A DNA stretch of 64,000 bases, from positions 42,388,229 to 42,452,228 of the forward strand of contig NC_090172.1 of the NCBI RefSeq assembly GCF_024679245.1, in the 5' to 3' direction. The first letter of the stretch is position 1. Each line of letters starts with the position of its first letter. Made by a program: the position numbers and the translations under genes. The stretch is from Pseudorasbora parva. Its lineage: Eukaryota > Chordata > Actinopteri > Cypriniformes > Gobionidae. The notes under the pieces are model-generated. The model ran no database searches. It had not been told where the DNA came from and saw nothing but the letters and a program-made list of their open reading frames with translations. Below, one piece after another: positions 44,733 through 57,682 of the stretch.

Positions 44733-45665
44733 TTTTGGACTTGATTTTACAGAGCATTTTAAATAAATTGTGAGGTTTTGCATTGTTCATTTGGTGGTTT
44801 TGACCTTACATACTTATAAAAATGTATTTTGACTTAATGCTTTTAAAATACCGTAAAATGAGAAGCATTTTATTCTATCTCAGATGACTGACAAAAAGTC
44901 ATATTCATTGTACTGAAAATATCGTGAATCTGTCTGACCACTCCCTACGATACACCCGCAGGCTTTAAAATAAAGTGTTAACAGTCTCTGTCTTATCAGA
45001 CAGATATCAACTTTGCTTAGTTTAAAGGAAGAAAAGAACCAAAGGGAGGTTGTAATCGGACCCTGTTTCCCGGAGTCTAAGAGGATTTCGATGCAGTAAT
45101 ATTATATGTCGGTCCGAGCTAAAGGGAGACAAAGGTGCGCAGCCAAGCACCAGAGCAGAGCATGTCATCTAAATAGTGCTGGGCTTCATTTTGCAGTTTA
45201 TTACATCCAACTGCTTTGTGTTGGTAGAGTTTGGCTGGGAGGCGACACAAAGAAGGCAGTTTGTTCACCCTCGACAAGCATGCTTTTATTTGCGGCAGCC
45301 CTTTGATGTATAGAGAGAAGCATTTGGAGTAGGATATCCCTAACAGATCAACAGGGAAGAAATCCCACTCTTTTAGTATTGTCTTTAACAATTCCCAGCC
45401 TTTCAGCAACTCCCGCCTTTATTCACTTTAATGGCTTTACTTTAAACCATTGAGCGAGCTGTCTATTATTATAGCGTTATGGGGAGGGCGGCATCTGTGT
45501 CTGCATGTTTAATTGTATGCATGCCAAACGTGAGGGGATGGACATGTTGGAAATTGCTATAGTGTAACAGAAACAAGTGGCATCACGCCTATTGGACACA
45601 TACGCGCAGTGTCAAAACAGAATTACAGGCCCAATTGCAACAATTCTTTTGCACTTGTTTCTTAA
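44733..45665. other. Intergenic, no gene seen
   Basis: No exon or element recognised. Confidence 0.4.
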
Positions 45666-45715
45666 AGGGGTCATGAACTGAGAAATACATTTTTCCTTGA
45701 GCTTTTGACATATAA

Positions 45716-46680
45716 AGCCCTATTCGCCCGGGACTAGTATTACCTGGGGACTTTGTGTGATTTGTAATAATTGCAGAGGTTGTCTGTGATCTTAATCCTG
45801 TGTGAATTGGCCATGTCTGTCATTTGTAGAGTAAAAATTCCCCCGTAAATGACCTACTATATTTCGCTGAACACAGAGGTCCTGTGATCATTTTAGTCCA
45901 AGCCGCAAATCGGCATCTCTGTTATTTGGCCTGGATTTGGCGGGATCGTAAATAATTTTTTTCAAGGTTTTTGTTTCCTGTGCGCCTTTTTATTATCTTT
46001 CGCAGAATGGAGGCTGCGTTGGAGTGCTTTTATAGCATTTTGGGTGCTGGGTCATATCGCTCCCCACAATACACATTTTTCAGAAAGAGAAAGCTGAAAA
46101 TCATCAGAGGAGCGAAAAGAAAAAGATTGTTTAGATGGTGATGGATTACATGTATAGCAGCATGCGGTAAGGAAAAATTTTATGTTTATGATATCATACA
46201 TCTAATGTTAGACCTATAATGAAAATACATTTCCAAGCAAAAGCCTATCCAAGCGAGGGGGTTCGCATTGTAATTCGAGGTTAATGTATTACAAATAAAT
46301 GTGAGCTATTTTAACCTGGTGAACTGTAAATGACAGAAAAATAACCACCACCGTGTTATTATAGTAAAAGCATTTATATCACCACAGTTTTACCACAAAT
46401 ACTACGGTTAGAGTAGCAAAACCATGGTTAATTTGTGGTTGCCTTGGTTTAACGACAATAACATTGTTTGTATTGGGGAGGGGGGGTTGTAAGTAAAACC
46501 ATGGTTCATTTTTATAAGGGATGAAATAAATAAACACAAAAGCCTTGACGTCATATCTGGGAGATAAGTCAGTAAATGCGAGTCAATTCACAGGCTTCGC
46601 TTATCCCGTGCGCATGCACCACATGAAAATCAGATGATGGGGACATTTCTAAATCCCCAGATTACCGTGCAAATAGGGCT
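45716..46680. mobile_element. Harbinger-type nonautonomous element
   Basis: Begins AGCCCTATTCGCCCGGG and ends CCGTGCAAATAGGGCT, inverted ends. TAA flanks both sides (45713-45715, 46681-46683), the 3-bp target expected for PIF/Harbinger. Inserted in the TTAA element. No transposase. Confidence 0.72.
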
Positions 46681-46686
46681 TAAGAG

Positions 46687-47581
46687 TAGCCTGGCTCTGC
46701 CCTCCTACGTACTTCCGCTCAATTTTCATTTTCCTTCAGTACTATGTCTGGGACTGCGGTGTATTCTTAGGTTTTCTCCGAACAAATTTTTACCGGCCCA
46801 ATCAGCGAACAAAGGGAGTGGCTGAGAACGATGACGTTGATGTCGAGCACTAGTTTGAGTTGTAGTTCAGTTGCTGTCCGTCTCTCACCACCCATGTAAA
46901 AATCCCTGGCCGAGTTAGCTACTGCTTTTGACAAACGCCAGGTCGTGTGGTGATGTAATAGCTGTCCGAATCCACATTTCTGAGTTTTCAAGAATATAGC
47001 CCTTAAAAATTCACTGTTTATAATCATTTTTGACCACTGCAGAGCACCGTACAGTTGCCCTTTGCTGTTATTTGGATGCATTTCTAGACTTGTATTTCTT
47101 TAAAATGCTGCCAAGTATTTACAAGAGCAATATCCACTCAAACTGATTAAAATAAAATCACTTAAACATTTGAAATGGTCTGTTATTTATAGCAGCATTT
47201 ATTATAATACCAAGTATATGACATTTTATTTACAGCATAAAATCATGTTACGGACCACTTGAGCAGCGCGTTCCCGATCACAAAACTTTCCCCTCCACGC
47301 CACGTGAATAAATCACAATCCCAATGCATGAATTTTAGGTTTTATCCTATAGTTTTATCACTGAGGTGGCGTGCACAAGTGCACATTTATGTTGTTGGAT
47401 TTGTGTGAAACAGGTGAAGGGCGCATGACATACGTCACGACCAAACGTTAGCGATTGATTATGGCAGATCCAATATTTTTAAACCTCAACAGAGCCTTCA
47501 CGGAAATAAACCCTTGTCAATGGAGAGTGGCCAGACTCTATATACAAATTAAATGTACAAGAGTCTGGTAAGACCAGGCTA
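46687..47581. mobile_element. Element with TAGCCTGG ends and 9-bp target duplication
   Basis: 895 bases starting TAGCCTGGCTCTG and ending AGACCAGGCTA. GCTTAAGAG flanks both sides exactly (46678-46686, 47582-47590). A 9-bp duplication points to Mutator-like transposition; an 8-bp reading (hAT) would leave one extra matching base. No transposase frame. Confidence 0.78.
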
Positions 47582-48663
47582 GCTTAAGAGGTCATCATAC
47601 TATAAGAATATCCTGTAAGTTTCAGAGCTGAAAACTTCGGAATGTGCCTATCTATGTAATTTCAAAGAAAATCAACACCTATTTCATCATTGCAACTTTG
47701 GCCCCGCCCACTGACGTGTTAGTGGCATGATGAGAAGAGAAGAGCAATAGGCTACAGGATTACCTTCCAAAGGATCCTAATGCTAGCAATGTGGTTCATT
47801 ATTTTCAACAATGTGAATGTCTCAGTTGAGCATTATTTATTTGTATTCAGTACATTTCACTGTCGATTCATTGGTAAATCAGTCACAATTTCAGGGCTAT
47901 GCAAAGAGACTTTAACATTCTGGACTTGACAGTAATTCGACAACATCTAAGTAACCTTGTTAATTCTAATGCCTGATCTGTGTCCAGTGATTTCTGTAAT
48001 TATTCATTCATGTACAGCCAGAAGTTTTTTGTCTGTGTCAGTAAATCGAACCAGTGACTAAACTTCACACCGTTTCTCTTAGTAGGATGAAAATAACTTG
48101 TTATTTAAACATTATTTAAATTAGAAAAAAAAATCAAACAGTGCAAGTGTATCAGTGACTGAGTTCTGGACTCTCTGCAAAACTCCCATTATAATCGATG
48201 AATCTCTTATGTACATCATGTTTGCACTGTTAGTTATGATGAAAGCATTCGCTAGTGTCTAGAAAACGAGTTCACTGCATTCATGCACTCAACATATCTA
48301 TGATCGGCTACATTGCTCATCGCTGCAACCTTTCATGCCACGACCTAAATATAATGATATAGATCTAAATATAATACTATATTCAACACTTTACGATTAG
48401 TAGACCTTAAGATTAGTAAACTGTGATAGTAAAAACGTGCTAAAAGCATTATTATTCTCGAGAGTCCCACATGTAACACTTAACTATTTATGTAAGATGT
48501 TAGCCAATCACAGCAGTGTTTAAATTGAAGTCTCACAACAGACACGCCCCTTTCAACCAAGTGTTCAAATCAGAGGGCTAAAATCAGGGCAGGAAAAATG
48601 GCTTTTCTTTCTAAGTGCACCTCAGGAAACATTATAAAACAATGCAGTTAATGACCCCTTTAA

Positions 48664-50346
48664 GACAAGGCTAAAATAACAAAGCTAGTCAAGGAAGTAA
48701 CTAATATGCCATAATCCAGATATCTCGTTTTACTGTAATAGTAAGTTGCAAATGATGATGCAACAAAACTGTCAGATCATTTGCATTATAATACATTGCA
48801 AATGATGTGTTGTTGTGACTACACTTAAACAAAAACAATAGTTTCGTTAGTTAAAGTGGTTAATGAATGTAAGTAAGTTCATGTCTTTCGTTTTATTTTT
48901 ATAAGGGACCATTCACCAAAAAGTATATTTCCTAATTGACTGATAATCTTTCTAAATATCTTGAATCTTGAACAGTTTGATTCATAAATTAATCATTCAG
49001 ACCGATTTTGTGAATGAAATTTTGATACATTGAACAGATTTAACATAAAAAAGAAAATACACTTCTCTTCTCTAATGAACTGTCATAAATGTGTCAAGGA
49101 GAGCTATGGGTGTCAACATTTTTAGTGTGTCGAATTGTCTTTTTGATTTTTTAAGTTTTGAATGTTTCAGTTTCTGTCACCATTTCTTGTGCATAGAAAA
49201 GAGTGACAAGTGTATTATTTAACATGTACTTTTTGTTCCACTGAAGAAAATAAGTAATACATGTTTGAAGCAACAGCAGAATTGTAATTTCTTTGAAGGA
49301 ATTATAAATATTTTTTTTATAGGGGAGGTTATCAGTACAACAAAAGAGTAGTCATTTATTTTATTTGTCTCTATCACACTTTCATGTCTTAATTAGAAAA
49401 TTAACTCTATTAAGAAACTTTTTACAACTGCCAATAGTACCACAAGAGACCAAATTCGAACTAAAATGGCCAACGAAAATGGCCACTGACTCACTGATGA
49501 ATAAAAACATAAACAGTGCAAGCGCATAATGCTCTTGAGACTTGCAGCTTTCATGTCTCAGACCTTATAAAAAGAACAGTCTTTGATGTAATGGTATGTA
49601 ATGATGTCAACAGATTACTTGTCTCATTTTTTGTTTGTCTTATTTTGTCCGTTTAGCAAAGGGTTTTACCAATATAACTATAAACAGTGTTGCTTATGGC
49701 TGTATGAATAGATAAATATTAGATGTCCACGTACTCTGAGATGCAAATAGACAAAACCTCACTGTTGTTAGCCCTTACAAACCTCAACTATTGAAAAGCA
49801 TGCAAATAAGAATAGTCAAATAAACTGCAGAACCTATGGGTGAGGGAACATAGGTTATAGTTACAAAATATTTTACTTTAAATTAAATAATGAATGGATA
49901 AACCTGTCTGTCAAATTCATAAAGGAACATAAACAATAATTAAAAAATAGACTTATTTTATTAAGCACTATATGAATTTGTTGTGATATGAAAGTGCATG
50001 AGAATGAATGTGCTTTTTAGTTAATTTTAGCAATGTATAACATTGAAATTTCTGTGATGATTCTTGCTTGTTAGGCAGTGCATTCAATCACTTTTTAAAT
50101 AAACAATGTTGTGCAAGTGTAAATGACTATAATGATATGAATGCAGGCATCAACATGCATAACCTAGTAGCCTACATTGACTGTTATTATATACAGTACG
50201 CAAATACAGTAAATGTGTTCATACTCTGGTTTGTGATTATTTGCATTTGTATTTAGACGTCTCTCTCAGTACATGTATGATGACACCTTGATCTCTCACA
50301 TTTTAAATATATGTATGTATGTATACACACACACACACACACACAC
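48664..50346. other. Intergenic, no gene seen
   Basis: AT-rich. A compound GTAT/CA microsatellite ends the stretch (50306-50347), directly at the Tc1 element. Confidence 0.45.
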
Positions 50347-51411
50347 ACCGATGAGGTGTAGTGAATAACACTGATTATAATCTTTATCACAGCTTCAGCA
50401 CCTGTTAGTGGGTGGGATAAATTAGGCAACAAAGGAAAAATGGGCAAGCGTGAGGATTTGAGTGATTTTTGACAAGTGGCAAATTGTGATGGCTAGACAA
50501 CTGGGGTGTTCCTGGTCTGCAGTGGTCAGTTTCTATCAAAAGTGGTCCAAGGAAGGAACAGTGGTGAACCAGCGAAAGGGTCATGGCTGGCTAAGGCTCA
50601 TTGATGCATGTGGAGAGCGAATACTGTCCCGTGTGTTCCAATCAAACATACAAGCTATTGTAGCTCAAATTGCACAAGAAGTTTTGAGTAACATCTAGTG
50701 GTGATGTGAGGAGCCATTTACTAGCAAGAGCAGTCAGGGTGCCCATGCTCACCCCTGTCCACTGCAAAAGTGCCACCAGTGGGCACATGAGTATCCAAAC
50801 TGGACCCCAGAGCAATAGAAGAAGGTGACCTGGTCTGATTAATCACGTTTTCTTTAACATCAGGTGGATGGCCAGGGTCGTGTGCGTTGCTTACCTGGGA
50901 ACACATGGCACCAGGATGCACTATGGGAAGAAGGCAAGCCGGTGGAAGCAGAGTGATGCTTTGGGCAATGTTCTGCTAGGAAACCTTACCATCCATGTGG
51001 ATGTTACTTTGACACAAAGCACTTGCTGCAGACCATGTACACCCTTCCATGGAAATGGTATTCCCTGGTGGCTGTGGCCTCTTTCAGCAGGATAATGCAC
51101 CCTGCCACAAAACAAAAATGGTTCAGGAATGGTCTGAGGAGAACAACGAGTGTTTACTTGGCCTCCAAATCAAAATCCAATTGAGCATCTGTGGATGCAC
51201 TGAACAAACAAGTCCGATCCATGGAGGCCCCACTTCGCAACTTATAGGACTTAAAGGATCTGCTGCTAACATATTCATGCCAGATACCACACCATACCTT
51301 CAGGGGTCTAGCAGAATCCATTCCTCGAAGGGTCAGGGCTTTTTTGTCAGCAAAAGGGGGATCAACACAATATTAGGACTATATTAGGTTATAATGTTAT
51401 GCCTGATTGGT
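50347..51411 (+). mobile_element. Older Tc1-like element (dead)
   Basis: Left end reads CACCGATGAGGTGTAGTGAA inside a CA repeat. Right end is ...TAATGTTATGCCTGATTGG, the usual terminus of this fish Tc1 family. Remnant transposase: KWQIVMARQLGCSWSAVVSF (HTH, 50474-50533), FQQDNAPCHKTK (about 51083-51118, catalytic Asp) and GPTSQL near 51226. Frames are interrupted throughout. Confidence 0.8.
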
Positions 51412-51416
51412 ATATA

Positions 51417-52984
51417 CAGGTCCTTCTCAAAAAAATTGCATATGTGATAAAGTTCATTATTTTCCATAATGTAATGATAAAAATTAAACTTTCCTATATT
51501 TTAGATTCATTGCACACCAACTGAAATATTTCAGGTCTTTTATTGTTTTAATACTGATGATTTTGGCATACAGCTCATAAAAACCCCAAATTCCTATCTC
51601 AAAAAATTAGCATATCATGAAAAGGTTCTCTAAACGAGCTATTAACCTAATCATCTGAATCAACTAATTAACTCTAAACACCTGCAAAAGATTCCTGAGG
51701 CTTTTAAAAACTCCCAGCCTGGTTCATTACTCAAAACTGCAATCATGGGTAAGACTGCCGACCTGACTGCTGTCCAGAAGGCCATCATTGACACCCTCAA
51801 GCGAGAGGGTAAGACACAGAAAGAAATTTCTGAACGAATAGGCTGTTCCCAGAGTGCTGTATCAAGGCACCTCAGTGGGAAGTCTGTGGGAAGGAAAAAC
51901 GCTGCACAACGAGAAGAGGTGACCGGACCCTGAGGAAGATTGTGGAGAAGGACCGATTCCAGACCATGGGGGACCTGTGGAAGCAGTGGACTGAGTCTGG
52001 AGTAGAAACATCCAGAGCCACCGTGCACAGGCGTGTCCAGGAAATGGGCTACAGGTGCCGCATTCCCCAGGTCAAGCCACTTTTGGGCTACAGAGAAGCA
52101 GCACTGGACTGTTGCTCAGTGGTCCAAAGTACTTTTTTTCGGATGAAAGCAAATTTTGCATGTCATTCGGAAATCAAGGTGCCAGAGTCTGGAGGAAGAC
52201 TGGGGAGAAGGAAATGCCAAAATGCCTGAAGTCCAGTGTCAAGTACCCACAGTCAGTGATGGTCTGGGGTGCCATGTCAGCTGCTGGTGTTGGTCCACTG
52301 TGTTTATCAAGGGCAGGGTCAATGCAGCTAGCTATCAGGAGATTTTGGAGCACTTCATGCTTCCGTCTGCTGAAAAGCTTTATGGAGATGAAGATTTGGT
52401 TTTTCAGCATGACCTGGCACCTGCTCACAGTGCCAAAACCACTGGAAAATGGTTTACTGACCATGGTATTACTGTGCTCAATTGGCCTGCCAACTCTCCT
52501 GACCGAACCCCATAGAGAATCTGTGGGATATTGTGAAGAGAAAGTTGAGAGACGCAAGACCCAACACTCTGGATGAGCTTAAGGCTGCTATCGAAGCATC
52601 CTGGGCCTCCATAACACCTCAGCAGTGCCACAGGCTGATCGCCTCCATGCCACGCCGCATTGAAGCAGTCATTTCTGCAAAAGGATTCCCCACCAAGTAT
52701 TGAGTGCATAACTGAACATAATTATTTGAAGGTTGATTTTTTTTTTTTGTATTAAAAACACTTTTCCTTTATTGGTCGGATGAAATATGGTAATTTTTTG
52801 AGATAGGAATTTGGGGTTTTCATGAGCTGTATGCCAAAATCATGAGTATTAAAACAATAAAAGACCTGAAATATTTCAGTTGGTGTGCAATGAATCTAAA
52901 ATATATGAAAGTTTAATTTTTATCATTACATTATGGAAAATAATGAACTTTTATCACATATGCTAATTTTTTTAGAAGGACCTG
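51417..52984 (+). mobile_element. Tc1/mariner element, copy 2 (dead)
   Basis: 1,568 bases, same family as 22038-23609 and nearly identical to it. Begins CAGGTCCTTCTC after TA (51415-51416) and ends GAAGGACCTG. The transposase opens at 51745 without copy 1's stops (KTQKEISERIGCSQSAVSRH) but lacks 13 bases present in copy 1 (near 51898), and one base in the SPDLNP codons (near 52503), so it is frameshifted. LFSDESKFC and FQHDLAPAHSAKTTGKW retain both catalytic Asp. It sits at the right edge of an older Tc1. Confidence 0.93.
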
Positions 52985-52990
52985 TGTATG

Positions 52991-53021
<31 letters not shown>

Positions 53022-53470
53022 TTATAAATGCTGTGCACTTAAATTAATGCTAATATTGTCTTTGTGTGCATCTGTGACAGCCATATGAATGCTATATTAG
53101 AGCTTGTTAATAACTTAAAAGCCTATTATAATGGTCACAGATTGTAGGAGTGTATCTCTTTAGAAAGCAGATTGTAAAGGTAAAGCACTCTACACCCTGG
53201 CCTGTAACACAAGCTCACTGCTCAAATTTAAAATGAGATTTCTGTCACAAGCTCCAGTAGTCTCTCAATTTACACCACTTCTGTGTGTATATGTTTTCTT
53301 ACAATTGCCAAGCATCTTCACAGCCGGCTGTTAGCCATGTCGTGTTGATATGTAAATTGTGTTGATGTGCTACTAGCTGGAAACTGTTGCCTGGTAGAGA
53401 GAATTAATGGTAGTAAAATGCTGATTTGATTGGTGAATGCTTTTCAGCACCCCTAAGTATGATCACTATC

Positions 53471-53562
53471 ATAGAATAGAATAGAATAGAATAGAATAGA
53501 ATAGAATAGAATAGAATAGAATAGAATAGAATAGAATAGAATAGAATAGAATAGAATAGAAT
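53471..53562. repeat. (ATAGA)n pentanucleotide microsatellite
   Basis: About 18 uninterrupted 5-base units. Confidence 0.97.
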
Positions 53563-56500
53563 ATCTGAAAGCATGAATCTCAAGCATAATGACAAAAACT
53601 TTATCTAAAAAATAGATTGATAAATGTTAGATGAGTTACTGTAATGGACTTTTTGTCATCAGTCTTATAGTCATATGTTTGACATCATCATAAGTTTTAA
53701 CACTCTTTGATGACTCATTATAAAATAAAGATCCACCTCCCCATGTGAATCAGTAATTGAAACTTCATGATCACAAATCACTAGACGCTTTGCTATTTTA
53801 AATCGTGAGGATTCTTGAGGTTAGGATATTCACTTATTGAATTCCAGTGTGAGTAAAATCCCAGACCTAAGCACTGGGAAATAGCATGCACGTCTTTTCA
53901 TATTTTTCTGCTTAGATTTTTAAGCAATGGGTTTAAAGCATAATCGGATTCACCTGGGATATGAGGAACCTTGTGAATCATGGGCATTCCAATTCTGCTG
54001 AAATCTTCAGAAAAGTTCAGTGTGTGAAGATGTTATAGGCCTGCACATAAAGTGAATATAAGATATAAGAAATAGTATACGAGCAATTTGGAAAAAAGCT
54101 GGATGTGGTGTCATGTTTACTGCACCCTTGAATAAAAATGTTACCTCAAACATGAAATTGCACAAATCTGCCCCCCCATTAGTCTGAATGCAACCGGATC
54201 TTATTGAATCTGTCCTTTCCCCCTGTTTTTGTGAACATTGTGTATTCATGAACACTGAATATGAATGCTATGCATTCTAAAGTAGCGCATGGCACCAGAA
54301 AGCAGCTGTGAAAGAGTGAGGACAAGAGAGAAATTAAGTGAAGAAACAATAGATGTCCCTTCAGCCCTACATAAGACAGGATGCATCCTTCCTCCGACAC
54401 GTGTACACACCCACTGCTGAGGGTTATTTTTACTGCCAGGTACTGTGTAAGTTGTGACGTGCAAGCCCCATTACTGATATTTATGGAACACAAATTGAAA
54501 CAGAGAAATGATACGGCACTCCCCACGGACCCATCCACTCTTAATAGTGGTCGGTAAATGGAGTGAAGAAGGGGGCTCAAAAATGCTGACGGTGCAATTC
54601 TTTTGGCTGCCATACACTTCAGTTCTCATAATGATTTTGGAGACTGAGCGAAGCCCAAATGTAATTAGGCATGACAAACAAGCAAGCTCAGGTGACCTGC
54701 ATAAAGACAACATTGCGTTCAAATAAAACTAGCCAGAGAAATTAATTTACATAATGTGACAGTATAGAGTTATAGGATAGACCTTTCTACCCTCATCTTC
54801 CTAAGCTTCTATTAATAAGGGAATTTCTTCTTGTAGTTTCTACAAAGATGCACAGTATTCTCACTTTCGGTGATTCCCCTGAAATAAGCATAGAGCTGAG
54901 ATCTTACATGCCAAGCTAATATTTTTGTATATTTTAGAATATATTAAAAAAAAATACATTTTACTAAAAATGTAATTAATTCATTTTAATTAATTAATTA
55001 TTTTACAAATTTTTCAGTGCACTATTGCCTTCTGGCTTTTGTCACCCAACTATTACTATAACACATCATACATTGAAGTAATATTCATAATTTGGGCTCA
55101 ATCTAAGATTGTGTGTTTGTGTATGTGGTACTGGTGCACCCTATGTCATGGGGACAAAATGATCATTGTCCTTGTGGGGACATTTTTGTATTTTGACATT
55201 TTTTATAAATCATACTATGCGATGTTTTTGAAAACGTAAAAATGCTGAATGTTTTCTGTGACGTTAGGTTTAGGGGTAGGGTTAGGGGATAGAATATACA
55301 GTTAGCACAGTAAAAATCACGTGTGTGTATAATGTGGAATATAAATAGCAGTGGTTCAGGAGCTTAAATATATTACCGTTCAGAAATTGAAGGCGTTGGA
55401 TGAGAGTGGGTGCAGTCTTAGGTAGGAGAAGGTGCTGGTGGTCTAACTGACCTGTAGTTTGAGGTTCTGGGTATCTCAGTTTAGGAGTTACGGGGGAGGG
55501 CAGAGGTGGTGCAGAGGGCCGCGTGTGAGTCATCCAGGGAGCCTGTGAAATCTGTGGGAGCGTGGAAAGAACGGAGGAGAGAAAAGGAAGACTGGAGTGA
55601 TGAAGTGATGCAGCTTTGAGAAAGAAGAGGAAGTGATGATGGAGGTTCTGGATCCATTTAGACATTTAGAAGACGATTAAAGTGGTGTCCTCAGTACTAG
55701 CCCTGAATTCTCCACAAGAGGAACACTTTTTTGAGACAGCATTTTATTCTGTTTAACAACTTCAAGGGCCATATCCCTACGCAACATATCCCTGCTTCAT
55801 CCGTAGCGCAGTCTTCATTTGAAATATCTATAATACTCCACAAACTATACTCACCTGCGACCATTTTCAACCTTGAGCCATTCATTCTTCAAAAGATGTC
55901 TTCTGTAAATCCAAGCTCATGAATGTGTCCTGACAGAGCATTGTAGATCCTTATCTGATCATGGCGAACTATGTGTAAGTCTGCAGTGCACCAAGACCTG
56001 CAAGAGCAAAACGAGCCAAGCTCAGGAAGCTCAGTAACAGACACACGTTAATTTTTTTTTAAGTAAATAAATAAATAAACTTTTAAAAGAAAAACTAAAG
56101 CAATGTAGTGTCTCCAACCAAGTTTTGTATTGTAATAAATCGCATTGTTTCTGCTTTAGGAAAGAAGCAGCTATCATATCATCATACCATATTCAATACA
56201 AAAAGATGTGGAAAAATGCATCAAAAGTGCATCTAAAAAACACATGTCTAATCAGCTTTTTCTTGAACTAAAGCAAACCCAAGATGAGAAACAAAGAACC
56301 AAATTGTTTGCATTCAATTCAACCAGATATATTGCCAGATATATTCTATGTTATCATAACAAGTCAGATTCTGTTTGATATATCCATTGCTACTGTATGT
56401 AGAATGGATAAATGAATGAAGGAAGAAATTAACTTGTTGAATCAGAGCAGCAACTTTTTAGACTTATGCGTTTATAGGAAAAAAATGTCTGTTAATGCCA

Positions 56501-57559
56501 ACCATGAAAGACGTTTGTGTGAGAAAGGGGTCTGTACAATGATTCTTTAAACTTTTTCTCCCAGTTCGTTTACTGTGAATGTCTGTGTTACCCAAGCATA
56601 CTGTTTACTGTTGCTCTGAGTTATAAATACAATAGCGTTCCGTGTCTTTTACAACTCACCGGCTCGAACGAATCTTGGCTCATATGCGGGTAAATACCAT
56701 ATATTACTCATGTTACTTTCAGCACATTTGTAGGACACATCCAAGCATAGCGCCTCGTCACTGCATAACAATTAGATGTCTGAGTGTTCGCGCTCTGATG
56801 GAATTTTACTGATAACAGACAACGGTCGTACTTGGATTTCGTGACTTCCATATCATTCTTTATGTCAAGATAAAGGCGTGCGGGGGGAAATAACGTTGTC
56901 ATTTCTTTAAGTTGACAGCGTTCCACAAGACTGACGAGGATTCAGCTTTTTTCTTTTCCTATAGTAGGCTACACACAAAACGAAGCTCAAACTGTATTGC
57001 ACAGATGTAAGTATGGTACTTAAAACCATGTTTTTCCTGTGTTTGGCTTTCAATACCACAGCTCTGCAGCAGCAGCAACAAGTCTCCCGAGAACTTAGTA
57101 CTACTTGGCAGAAAATAAGATTGTAAAATGTGATCTTACCTGACTTCTCCCTCAGAAGCCGGGAAAGCAGCCAGATTGAAAATGTCGTGAACTGTACCGG
57201 CTTCGCGTAATATTGACATATCACGCGCAATACACGCACAGACAAGCGAAAAAAAGTGCACATTGCTGTCTTGGATGCGCAACTTTTCTTATGGTCATTC
57301 ATTTTCACTCAGCATCACGGGCTTGTAGTTTGTGGTCAGTTTAATTCCCACATAAACTTGACCGCCTTCGCTTATTTCAATCACGTAAGAGCACTAACGG
57401 CGTTTCTGAGGGAACTGCGTAAAGCTGTATAGGGGTTTTGGGTAAATCGCACTGGTTGCTGTTTGTCCTGTCGGCACAGTCACCAAGGTGTTAGAGAATT
57501 TAAGCACGCGGATATTGCAAAGGGTTATTAGATTCATAAGTCACCCAAGTGGTGGGCGA
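53563..57559. other. Intergenic, upstream of bdnf
   Basis: Contains the second copy of the GGGACA / GTTTAGGGGTAGGGTTAGGG repeat (55140-55310). GC and CpG content rise from about 56640. Minus-strand frames (54179-54613, 56907-57308) have no recognisable domain. Confidence 0.4.
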
Positions 57560-57682
57560 TCTTCTGAGCACGGCAGAAGTTCTCATATGATGACTTCAAA
57601 CAAGACACATTACCTACCAGCATCTGTTGGAGTGTGTGGATATTAAGACACTTCTATCTCCAGGACAGCATAGAGGAAAATG
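57560..57682 (+). other. bdnf: bdnf 5' exon I (3' part; noncoding or start-codon exon)
   Basis: BDNF has several alternative 5' exons, each with its own promoter, spliced to one coding exon. Here CAGCATCTGTTGG (57619-57631), a ...TTAAGACAC... stretch and TCTCCAGGACAGCA (57657-57670) occur in the same order and spacing as I remember in mammalian BDNF exon I. A donor GTAAGT follows at 57683. The exon ends exactly on an ATG (57680-57682); mammalian exon I also has an ATG close to its donor that extends the signal peptide. The 5' limit is a guess. Neighbouring kif18a on the same strand supports the call. The match is from memory, not alignment. Confidence 0.72.
57584..57597 (+). promoter_or_regulatory. 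bdnf: Possible CRE/AP-1-like site in bdnf exon I region
   Basis: CATATGATGACTTC contains an E-box core CATATG and a TGACTTCA half-site. Activity-dependent bdnf promoters use CRE and bHLH sites, but this exact match is imperfect and may be chance. Confidence 0.25.

Larger units (their letters stand above)
45666..48659. mobile_element. TTAA-flanked transposon interrupted by two others
   Basis: Bounded by TTAA (45662-45665, 48660-48663) with inverted ends AGGGGTCAT...ATGACCCCT. Its own sequence is 45666-45715 plus 47591-48659; the interior 45716-47581 is two later insertions. No transposase seen. Piggybac or Kolobok type by target site. Confidence 0.72.

Noticed and set aside
45720..46150. Possible conserved noncoding element between kif18a and bdnf
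   Set aside because: Falls inside the TAA-flanked Harbinger-type element with clear inverted ends.
54179..54613. 144-codon minus-strand frame
   Set aside because: No recognisable protein similarity, no coding-like composition or splice sites.
56907..57308. 133-codon minus-strand frame upstream of bdnf exon I
   Set aside because: No domain; better explained as chance in a GC-richer promoter-proximal region.
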